DNA of 34,786 nt, taken from an uncultured Lachnospiraceae bacterium (GTDB taxonomy: Bacteria > Bacillota > Clostridia > Lachnospirales > Lachnospiraceae). Made by a program: the position numbers and the translations under genes. The stretch is from positions 1-34,786 of the forward strand of contig CAJTSH010000029.1 of the NCBI GenBank assembly GCA_910578885.1, written 5' to 3'. The notes under the pieces are model-generated. The model did not search any database. It had not been told where the DNA came from and saw only the letters and a list, made by a program, of their open reading frames with translations. Shown here piece after piece: positions 1 through 6,412 of this stretch; the first letter of the stretch is position 1, and each line of letters starts with the position of its first letter.

Positions 1-81
1 GCCTTAGAATGGACAGGGCGGCTCAATAACATAAGGGCTTGTGCGAGGGAGATTGTGGAAAAAGAGATTATTTACGCATAA
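1..81 (+). pseudogene. tnpV: tnpV C-terminal fragment (cut by window edge)
   Basis: The first 81 bases read open to a TAA and end in the peptide NNIRACAREIVEKEIIYA. This is the conserved C-terminus of TnpV, a small protein of unknown exact role carried by clostridial conjugative and mobilisable transposons. The same tail, with a few substitutions, recurs at 5536-5616. The N-terminal part lies outside the window, so this copy could be intact or truncated. It marks the left side of the sensing/export cassette as mobile DNA. Confidence 0.6.
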
Positions 82-87
82 GGCAGA

Positions 88-117
88 CAGGCGGCAGGGA
101 GAAATGCCGCTGTTCTT
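88..117 (+). terminator. possible terminator after tnpV
   Basis: GCGGCA (91-96) and TGCCGC (105-110) form a perfect 6-bp stem with an 8-base loop directly after the tnpV stop. It is followed by a short T-rich stretch (TTCTTT). The weak T tract keeps this tentative. Confidence 0.4.
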
Positions 118-144
118 TAAAGTATACTATTCATAATTCATTTC

Positions 145-173
145 TTGATATTGTTCGTTTGAACGAGTATAAT
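145..173 (+). promoter_or_regulatory. sigma-A promoter of the HTH/two-component operon, with a palindrome in the spacer
   Basis: TTGATA (145-150) and TATAAT (168-173) are separated by exactly 17 bases, a near-consensus housekeeping promoter. The spacer holds a perfect inverted repeat, TCGTT-TG-AACGA (155-166), positioned like an operator. The transcript would lead into the small HTH gene at 201 and, with no obvious terminator, on into the response regulator and kinase. Confidence 0.7.
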
Positions 174-200
174 GTACCTACTGATAATATGGAGGTTTGT

Positions 201-362
201 ATGTTTGAATATATGACGGTACAGGAAGCCGCAATTAAATGGAATATTTCAGAACGAAGAATACAGACATTATGTTCTGAAAATAGGATTGAGGGTATTG
301 TGCGTTTAAGCAGAGTATGGCTAATTCCTAAAGATGCGAAAAAGCCAGCTTGGTATATTTAA
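201..362 (+). CDS. small helix-turn-helix DNA-binding protein (MerR/excisionase-like fold)
   Basis: This 53-residue cytoplasmic protein starts MFEYMTVQEAAIKWNISERR and ends IPKDAKKPAWYI. The TVQEAAxxWNISERRIQ stretch is a typical recognition HTH, and the later RLSRVWLIPKDAKKP is the wing seen in short excisionase/MerR-type proteins of clostridial mobile elements. ATG 201 is chosen because GGAGG at 191-195 sits 5 bases upstream. The frame is open back to 39, but no ribosome site supports a longer start. It is the first gene of the cassette, 33 bases before the response regulator. It may regulate the operon through the promoter palindrome, which is inferred from position only. Confidence 0.7.
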   Translation: MFEYMTVQEAAIKWNISERRIQTLCSENRIEGIVRLSRVWLIPKDAKKPAWYI

Positions 363-395
363 GGTGAATAGAAAAAAGAACGGAGTTGAAACATT

Positions 396-1070
396 GTGAA
401 AAAGATATTAGTAATGGAAGATGATGAAATCCTTAATGCGGGTTTGTGCTATAACATTCAAAAAAAGGAGATGCTGCCTATATCTGTTTATAGCATTAAG
501 GATGCAAAAGAAAAACTGAAAAAAGAAACTTTTGATTTAATATTGCTTGATGTAAATCTTCCCGATGGAAACGGATTTGACTTTGCAAAAGAAGCAATGC
601 CCAAATATAACACGCCTTTTATTTTTCTAACAGCTCATAATTTGGAAGAAGAAATTATTAAAGGCTTACAGTTAGGGGCAGATGATTACATTGTAAAACC
701 TTTTAGTATTAAGGTTGTTATGGAAAAAATCCAAGTAGTATTAAGGCGGTGTTATAGTAGGCGAGAGATGGAAAACTATTCCTGCGGAAATCTGCTTATT
801 GATATGAAAAATCATATTGTGATGAGAGGGGATGAAAGACTGCCCTTAACACCGACAGAGTTTGAAATCTTAAAGGTTTTTGTTGAAAACAGAGGACAGA
901 TTTTAACAAAGGATTTGCTGTTGGAAAAGATATGGGATAGAAAAGGTAATTTTGTGAATGAGCATACCCTGTCTTTGAATGTAAGCCGGTTACGAAACAA
1001 AATAGCTGATGAAGAATTTGATTACATCAAGACCATATATGGGTTAGGTTATAAATGGAGTGAAAATTAA
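396..1070 (+). CDS. OmpR/PhoB-family response regulator of a peptide-sensing two-component system
   Basis: This 224-aa response regulator has an N-terminal receiver domain (about 1-115) with the acidic pair D9/D10, phospho-acceptor D52 (LILLDVNLPDG), T79 and K101 (IVKPF). A C-terminal winged-helix DNA-binding domain (about 130-222) ends in the usual IKTIYGLGYKW. The start is GTG 396, preceded by CGGAG about 10 bases upstream. Its stop abuts the kinase ATG at 1071, so the two are translationally coupled. The pairing with a short-loop kinase and an ABC exporter suggests it activates the transporter promoter downstream at 2114-2141. The general class is firm; the ligand is unknown. Confidence 0.92.
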   Translation: MKKILVMEDDEILNAGLCYNIQKKEMLPISVYSIKDAKEKLKKETFDLILLDVNLPDGNGFDFAKEAMPKYNTPFIFLTAHNLEEEIIKGLQLGADDYIVKPFSIKVVMEKIQVVLRRCYSRREMENYSCGNLLIDMKNHIVMRGDERLPLTPTEFEILKVFVENRGQILTKDLLLEKIWDRKGNFVNEHTLSLNVSRLRNKIADEEFDYIKTIYGLGYKWSEN

Positions 1071-2087
1071 ATGAAAATATGCAAATATATGTTAATTTTC
1101 TTGGATGTACTATTGCTTTTCACAGGTATGTACATAGTGCTGACAATGGTAGAAGAAATTACGCTACAATATATGCTTGTATTTATAATCATATCTTTAA
1201 TGCTGACAAATTTGGGAAGTTATTTCTATTTCCGTAGAAGATTTATTGGCTTTTCAAATGAAGTATGTCGGAATACCGAAGAAATATTGCATGGTCGTTC
1301 CATCAAAGAACAACAAAATAAGGAAACGCTTACCTCTAAAATGATAATGGAATTAGAGAAAATAGAGGATATTTTCTCTTTTCAACTTGCGGAGAGCCAG
1401 AATGAAAAAAGAGAGTTGCAGGAAATGATTTCTGAACTTACACACCAAATTAAGACACCTGCTTCCAATATTCAAATGTATTGCGAAATGTTTTCTGACC
1501 CAGATATTTCTTCAGAAGAAGCAAAACAATTTGTAATGGTTATCAAGCAGCAATTAGGGAAATTGGAGTTTTTACTTGATGTGCTTGTGAAATCTTCACG
1601 ACTTGAAAATGATATGATAAATCTTCAAATGGAAAACAGCAGACTTATTGAAACATTGGCTGTTGCAGTAAATAGTGTGATGCAGAAAGCAGAACATAAG
1701 AGAATTGATATTTCTGTTTCATGCAGACCTGCTATTCAAGTTTATCACGATATGAAATGGACTGCGGAAGCAATCGAGAATATTTTGGATAATGCAATTA
1801 AATATACTCCCGAAAATGGAAAAGTCTTGATTTCCGTAGAGGTTGGAGAAATGTATACGGTGATTAAAATCAAGGATACAGGAAAAGGAATTGAAGCTGC
1901 GCATATCAATGATATTTTCAAAAGATTTTATAGGGAAAAATCATCATCTAAAGATGAGGGATTAGGTTTGGGACTATATCTTGCAAGGAACATTATAAAC
2001 TTACAAGGCGGATATGTTTCTGTTCATTCCTCTTTGGGAAAAGGCAGCAATTTTTTTGTATGCCTGCCAAATCGTACCCCTAAATAA
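1071..2087 (+). CDS. sensor histidine kinase, intramembrane-sensing type
   Basis: This 338-aa membrane kinase has two N-terminal membrane helices (about 6-26 and 33-53) separated by only a handful of residues, so there is no extracytoplasmic sensor domain. The dimerisation helix carries the phospho-acceptor H125 in SELTHQIKTPASN. The ATPase domain shows the N box (ENILDNAIKYTP), G1 (DTGKGI) and G2 (GLGLGLYLAR). A near-absent outer loop is the hallmark of BceS-like intramembrane-sensing kinases, which usually read the state of a partner ABC transporter rather than binding ligand themselves. That role fits the adjacent ATPase and permease but is inferred. Confidence 0.92.
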   Translation: MKICKYMLIFLDVLLLFTGMYIVLTMVEEITLQYMLVFIIISLMLTNLGSYFYFRRRFIGFSNEVCRNTEEILHGRSIKEQQNKETLTSKMIMELEKIEDIFSFQLAESQNEKRELQEMISELTHQIKTPASNIQMYCEMFSDPDISSEEAKQFVMVIKQQLGKLEFLLDVLVKSSRLENDMINLQMENSRLIETLAVAVNSVMQKAEHKRIDISVSCRPAIQVYHDMKWTAEAIENILDNAIKYTPENGKVLISVEVGEMYTVIKIKDTGKGIEAAHINDIFKRFYREKSSSKDEGLGLGLYLARNIINLQGGYVSVHSSLGKGSNFFVCLPNRTPK

Positions 2088-2100
2088 ATTGTTTCGGTAT

Positions 2101-2164
2101 TGATACTTTTTATTTGAAAATTGAAACTAGATTGATAAAATTCAGCTTTATGATAAAAGTATCA
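2101..2164 (+). promoter_or_regulatory. transporter promoter framed by a 10-bp inverted repeat
   Basis: TTGAAA (2114-2119) and TAAAAT (2136-2141), spaced 16 bases apart, form a plausible promoter for the ABC genes. The arms TGATACTTTT (2101-2110) and AAAAGTATCA (2155-2164) are perfect inverted repeats bracketing it. They could be a response-regulator target or an RNA stem in the leader. A GGAAAGGA ribosome site lies just downstream, ahead of ATG 2187. Confidence 0.5.
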
Positions 2165-2186
2165 AGAGGAAAGGAACGGAAAATGA

Positions 2187-2861
2187 ATGAACATTTTAAG
2201 TACGAAGAATTTGACAAAACATTATGGTGCAGAGCCGTTATTGGTAAAAGCACTTGACGGAATTACCTTAGAAATTGAACAAGGGAGTTTTACAGCAATC
2301 GTAGGAACGTCGGGTTCGGGTAAAAGTACGCTGCTCCACATGCTTGGTGGATTAGATACTCCGACCAGCGGAAGTGTATGTGTCGATGGACAGGAATTGA
2401 GCGGCATGGGAAAAAACGAGCTTGCTATTTTTCGGAGAAGGAAGATAGGCTTTATTTTTCAGAATTATAATCTTATACCTAACCTTACAGTATATGATAA
2501 TATTGTTCTTCCCGTGGAGTTGGACGGGCGAAGTGCCGATAAAGAATATTTAACTACAATCGCAAAAACTTTGGGATTAGAGGATAAGTTAAACCGAAAA
2601 CCCCATAAACTGTCTGGTGGACAGCAGCAAAGAGTTGCTATTGCAAGAGCGTTGGCAGCAAAACCTGCGATTATTTTGGCAGACGAGCCAACGGGAAATC
2701 TGGACAGTCATACCAGTCAGGAAGTCATTGGTTTATTGAAAACAACAAGCGAGATGTTTCGCCAAACGATTGTTATGATTACTCATAATGAGGAAATTGC
2801 ACAATCGGCGGACCGTACTATCCGCATTGAAGATGGAAAAATTGTGGAAAGCAGGTGGTAA
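2187..2861 (+). CDS. ABC transporter ATP-binding protein (MacB/LolD/BceA type)
   Basis: This 224-aa ATPase has a complete nucleotide-binding domain: Walker A GTSGSGKST, Q loop (FIFQNYNLIPNLTV), signature LSGGQQQR, Walker B and catalytic Glu in ILADEPTGNLDS, and the switch His in MITHNEE. The length and the ADEPTGNLDS motif place it in the mechanotransmission/export family that partners FtsX-type permeases. The start is ATG 2187. A second ATG at 2183 is out of frame. It overlaps or abuts the permease start and would drive that permease. The substrate is probably a peptide antibiotic, judging by the linked two-component system. Confidence 0.93.
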   Translation: MNILSTKNLTKHYGAEPLLVKALDGITLEIEQGSFTAIVGTSGSGKSTLLHMLGGLDTPTSGSVCVDGQELSGMGKNELAIFRRRKIGFIFQNYNLIPNLTVYDNIVLPVELDGRSADKEYLTTIAKTLGLEDKLNRKPHKLSGGQQQRVAIARALAAKPAIILADEPTGNLDSHTSQEVIGLLKTTSEMFRQTIVMITHNEEIAQSADRTIRIEDGKIVESRW

Positions 2862-2863
2862 GT

Positions 2864-5248
2864 ATGAATTTGAACAAAAACAATAATGGAAAAACCATTT
2901 ACCGCATTGCGAAAAACAATTTAATGGCAAAGAAAATGTCGAGTTTCTTTGCAGGGCTATCTATTTTGTTAGCAATTACTTTGGTATCTACTCTTTCGCT
3001 TTTTATTGTTGGAACACAGACTTTTGAAAAAAATACGTTAGAACACATGCAGCATGTCATGTACATGAATGTAACAAATGAACAAATACAAAAAATGACT
3101 TCCGATAGCAGAATTGAAAGGTGTGATCCTTATAAAGAACTGGAGAAAACATTTCAGAGCCAAAATATAAAATATTGTCTGTCTTATTACGGAAACTATG
3201 CAAAAAGTCAAGAAAACTATGTATCTATCGAAGGAAAAGACCCAGAAAACTTTAATGAAATTCTTGTAGATAAGGCGTTTATGCAAGCCCTCGGCAAAGA
3301 GGCTGCCATTGGGGAAAGCATTGATTTAGATATAGATGGAGAAACGCAAAACTTTATCATTAGTGGTTATACAGATAAGAACATTCCTGTTGGAACACAC
3401 TTTATCCATGTGTCAAAAGCATTTGCAGAACAAAGCCCGTTAATGAAAGATTTGCCTTATACCGCACTTGTACGAATCAATGATATTACAGATGTTCCCG
3501 CTTCTACATTTACGACCATAGCTTATCAAATAGCAATGGATTACAAGATTGAACGTCCAAATGTAAATGTGAATGGAAAATTTGAACAATCTCTCCAAAG
3601 TGGAAATAGTGGAATTTATACCGTTCTTTTTGTTTCTGTCATACTTTTTATCGCAAGCAGTATCGTGATATACAGCATTTTTTATCTTTCTATTACAGCC
3701 CGTGTACAGCAGATTGGGCAATTACAGACCATTGGTATGACAGAGAAGCAGGTAAAGCAGATGATACGTCGGGAGGGGCTGTTGCTAAGTATGTTGTCAA
3801 TTCCAATAGGGTTACTGATAGGCGGTATTGTTTCCTATATTTTAATCCCAGATGGGTGGACATTTAAAAATTACGGCATAATATCTTTGGTTATCGGTAT
3901 TCTAGGCATTCTGATTGTGCAGCTTTCCGTAAGAAAACCTGCTAAGATTGCGTCAAAATTTTCACCGATAGAAGCGTCAAGAAATGTAGTTGCGTCCGTA
4001 AAGGAACGACCTGACGACAAGCATAAGATATTAACGCCCTATGTCTTAGCTCAAATGGAAAGTAAAAACAATCGTAAAAAATGGTGGTTTACAACGATTT
4101 CACTTGCTTTTGGAGGAATTATTTTCATGGTTGCAACGACTTGGGTTGCTTCGTGGAATGAGGAGCAGTATGCAAGAGAGGGAATATTCACAAATGGAGA
4201 GTGTTATATTTCTTACCTTTATGACCACAGTACACCAAAACCATATGGAATAACCGAATTTCAGTTGACAGGTCATCTTGGGAGTGAGTTGGAAAATAGC
4301 ATTCGAGAGATACCAAATGTGAAAGACATTTACATTGAAAAAGCAGCGTTTGGAGATATTGAATACAAAGGGGCTACGTTTCTGCAAGCATTTTACCCGC
4401 TTAGTGCAGATGATACGGAGTATTATCAGCTTCCCGCGAAAGGAAACAACAGCTATGAATATATGGCAGAACACGACGCTATTTTTATTACTGATAGCAC
4501 TCTTAGCGAAAATATGAACGGAGTAAACTTTTGGCCAGGAGATAAAATAGAGTTTCACTATTTTGATGGGGAAGAACATACGGTAGAATTGGAAATAGCA
4601 GCTGTATCAGCAGAAAGTATCGAAGGAATCGGAAATAGGTCAAATTTCTGCATGGCAGACAAGACGATGGAAAAATTATGGAAAGCTATGAATACAGCGG
4701 CAGAGTTTTCTATATCTGTCGAAAATTATGAGAAGAATGGAGAACAAGTAGAAAACGCATTACGGACATTGCTTGATGATTATGAAGATTTGTCCCTCTA
4801 TACATTGCGTGAAAGAAAAATCGAGTTGTCAGGACAAATTGAGAAATTACAAATGCAAATATACGGAATTTCTATATTTATAATACTGTTCAGTATCTTT
4901 AATTTGATTAACACGGTTATCAGCAGCATTGTAAGCCGTAAGAAAGAGCTGTCCATGCTGGAATCCATTGGCATGGAAGAAAGGCAGGTTCGTAATATGC
5001 TGTTTGGGGAAAGCTTTCTTCTTGCATTGCCGAATATTTTAATAACCTTAACTTTCGGTACGATAACAGGATTTGCCTTTATTTCATTTATGCAAAAATC
5101 GGCAACCTATTTGGAATATCATTTTCCAATTATTGCTGTTGTTCTTTATATTATCGGTATGATAGGTATTCCGATGTTGATTTCTCTTGGTTGCCTAAAA
5201 AGGCAAAATACCATTTCTTTAGTAGAAAGAATAAGAAATGAAGATTAG
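2864..5248 (+). CDS. ABC transporter permease with two FtsX modules
   Basis: This permease is about 794 aa with eight predicted membrane helices in a 4+4 layout. Helix 1 is at about 25-50, followed by a large outer domain to about 245. Helices at about 250-275, 308-330 and 338-358 complete the first FtsX unit. Helix 5 at about 402-425 precedes a second outer domain to about 670, then the final three helices. Both cytoplasmic coupling loops are seen (QLQTIGMTEKQV and MLESIGMEERQV). ATG 2864 is preferred because AGGTGG (2853-2858) sits 5 bases ahead. An in-frame GTG at 2855 would overlap the ATPase stop. Duplicated outer domains differ from the single-domain, 10-helix BceB permeases, although the kinase is Bce-like. 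Confidence 0.88.
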   Translation: MNLNKNNNGKTIYRIAKNNLMAKKMSSFFAGLSILLAITLVSTLSLFIVGTQTFEKNTLEHMQHVMYMNVTNEQIQKMTSDSRIERCDPYKELEKTFQSQNIKYCLSYYGNYAKSQENYVSIEGKDPENFNEILVDKAFMQALGKEAAIGESIDLDIDGETQNFIISGYTDKNIPVGTHFIHVSKAFAEQSPLMKDLPYTALVRINDITDVPASTFTTIAYQIAMDYKIERPNVNVNGKFEQSLQSGNSGIYTVLFVSVILFIASSIVIYSIFYLSITARVQQIGQLQTIGMTEKQVKQMIRREGLLLSMLSIPIGLLIGGIVSYILIPDGWTFKNYGIISLVIGILGILIVQLSVRKPAKIASKFSPIEASRNVVASVKERPDDKHKILTPYVLAQMESKNNRKKWWFTTISLAFGGIIFMVATTWVASWNEEQYAREGIFTNGECYISYLYDHSTPKPYGITEFQLTGHLGSELENSIREIPNVKDIYIEKAAFGDIEYKGATFLQAFYPLSADDTEYYQLPAKGNNSYEYMAEHDAIFITDSTLSENMNGVNFWPGDKIEFHYFDGEEHTVELEIAAVSAESIEGIGNRSNFCMADKTMEKLWKAMNTAAEFSISVENYEKNGEQVENALRTLLDDYEDLSLYTLRERKIELSGQIEKLQMQIYGISIFIILFSIFNLINTVISSIVSRKKELSMLESIGMEERQVRNMLFGESFLLALPNILITLTFGTITGFAFISFMQKSATYLEYHFPIIAVVLYIIGMIGIPMLISLGCLKRQNTISLVERIRNED

Positions 5249-5261
5249 TAAGGGGGTGTCG

Positions 5262-5339
5262 ATGAAAGAAAATATATGGATATGTTGCCCGATTTGTAAG
5301 AGTAAGATAAGATTACAGATAACTGTCATCAAAGTATGA
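5262..5339 (+). pseudogene. degenerate cysteine-rich KTR-type protein
   Basis: A good ribosome site (AGGGGGTG at 5251-5258) precedes ATG 5262, which encodes MKENIWICCPICKSKIRLQI. This is the usual start of the small Cys-rich KTR proteins of clostridial conjugative elements, with the first zinc-ribbon CxxC. The frame then jumps to TVIKV and stops after 25 residues, so the middle with the second Cys pair is missing. A PDKDKTQ tail resembling the family C-terminus can be read just downstream in another frame (about 5342-5362). Both an internal deletion and a frameshift are therefore present. It is not expected to fold as the full protein does. Confidence 0.6.
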
Positions 5340-5427
5340 AACCAGATAAGGACAAAACTCAAAAATTGTGTTCAAGACAGCAGACACAAATATGTGGAGT
5401 GAATATCTTATCTGGAGGAAATAGAAA

Positions 5428-5616
5428 ATGACAAAATCATTATTTGAAAAACAATGGGCTTTGGTATGAACGGAAAGGCTCATAGAAGACACGAAACAGG
5501 CGCAGGGTATCACGGAACAGCTAAAAGCTGAAAACGCCTTAGAATGGGTCGGGAGAATGAATAACATAAGGGCGTGTGCGATGGAGATTGTGAATGAGGA
5601 TATCATTTATTGCTAA
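5428..5616 (+). pseudogene. tnpV: tnpV with internal deletion and in-frame stop
   Basis: ATG 5428 follows TCTGGAGGAA and gives MTKSLFEKQWALV before TGA at 5467. In the same frame the reading continues as TERLIEDTKQAQGITEQLKA and then ENALEWVGRMNNIRACAMEI to TAA at 5614. The ends match the N- and C-termini of TnpV, but the central half is gone. The last 81 bases match window positions 1-81. With the KTR remnant just upstream, this marks the right side of the cassette as decayed transposon DNA. Confidence 0.65.
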
Positions 5617-5625
5617 AGGTAATAA

Positions 5626-5811
5626 GTCTATATAAAAACAGGCTGGCAGGAAATCAAGATTTACTATAAATTCATCGGCTTTGTCGGTGAATTACATATC
5701 ACACCCACAAAGCGGTGGACAGCGCTAGTCGCTAAACACTGTACAGTGTGCGGCATTGAATACGTCTCTGTCTCTGGCATATCAAAGCCCTTGTCAGTCT
5801 GGACGACCTGA
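5626..5811 (+). pseudogene. possible serine-recombinase C-terminal remnant
   Basis: An open stretch of about 61 codons with no start codon reads IKTGWQEIKIYYKFIGFVGE and ends at TGA 5809-5811. The QEIKIYYKFIGF stretch resembles the extreme C-terminus (DUF4368-like) of large serine recombinases that move clostridial transposons. The downstream half, with one CTVC pair, is not recognised. Position right after the tnpV remnant supports mobile-element debris, but the family assignment rests on a short match from memory. Confidence 0.3.
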
Positions 5812-5834
5812 AGCCATATCCCCGGCTTAGTTTT

Positions 5835-6107
5835 GTGAAGGGGACTTACGAATCTTCTGATTTTTCTGAGGAGCTTTTCAGTAATGAACCCGCAGAAAGG
5901 AGTATCAATGCGTTTACGCCGGGACCGGGAAATATCTTAGCGTTGAATACAGTAACAAACTATGGATATAAAAAGGGGAGACCGCTTATTTGGGGGATTT
6001 TTGCAGGATATTATGTTGTGCAGATCATATGTGCAGTTTTTGTATTCGGAGTAAGTACCTTTTTGCCAAATATGCTTGGTATTATGAAATACATAGGAGC
6101 CGCTTAA
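5835..6107 (+). pseudogene. LysE-type amino-acid exporter fragment fused to unknown sequence
   Basis: The reading frame from GTG 5835 has 25 unrecognised residues and then switches to NAFTPGPGNILALNTVTNYG, the conserved first helix of LysE/RhtB exporters. A second membrane helix (GIFAGYYVVQIICAVFVFG) follows, and the frame stops after KYIGAA. Omitting one A near 6105 lets the frame run on as AYIILAFTLLECVYSMLK to TAG at about 6157, so a one-base insertion probably caused the stop. The N-terminal 25 residues continue an upstream open frame without its own start. The result is a chimera of two gene remnants and is unlikely to be functional. Confidence 0.55.
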
Positions 6108-6318
6108 CATTATTCTTGCATTCACTTTATTAGAGTGTGTATATAGCATGTTGAAATAGGAAGAGTGATTGTAGACAGGGGAAATTTTGACTGGACAAAT
6201 GGTAAATTATCCGGGATTAGAGAGTGGTGAAAATTGTGAATTGGCTCAGAAGTATCTTCCCATTGCATTACGGATCTGTAATGCTTCTTATCTGTAATGT
6301 CTGTGTATTATGTCCATA
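6108..6318. other. intergenic stretch, no gene seen
   Basis: After the LysE fragment I see no credible gene, ribosome site or strong hairpin until the promoter at 6319. GGATCTGTAATGCTTCTTATCTGTAATGTC (split here as two similar ATCTGTAATG words near 6272-6300) is a short direct repeat without obvious meaning. Confidence 0.4.
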
Positions 6319-6347
6319 TTGACAAAGCAAAATAATAACAATATATT
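6319..6347 (+). promoter_or_regulatory. sigma-A promoter for the LRR protein gene
   Basis: A perfect TTGACA (6319-6324) and TATATT (6342-6347) are spaced 17 bases apart. The transcript would carry a leader of about 60 bases to AAGGAGG (6398-6404) and ATG 6413. Confidence 0.75.
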
Positions 6348-6412
6348 ATTTATTAAGAGGGAGTATTGCCGATTCCAAATTCTCCCAAAACTAAAATAAG
6401 GAGGCTGCAAAA

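Noticed and set aside
39..200. Longer N-terminus for the small HTH protein
   Set aside because: The extension runs through the tnpV end, the terminator-like hairpin and the promoter. GGAGG supports the start at 201.
4100..4579. Minus-strand frame of 159 codons inside the permease gene
   Set aside because: Fully within a coding region with clear FtsX features, no ribosome site and no recognisable domain.
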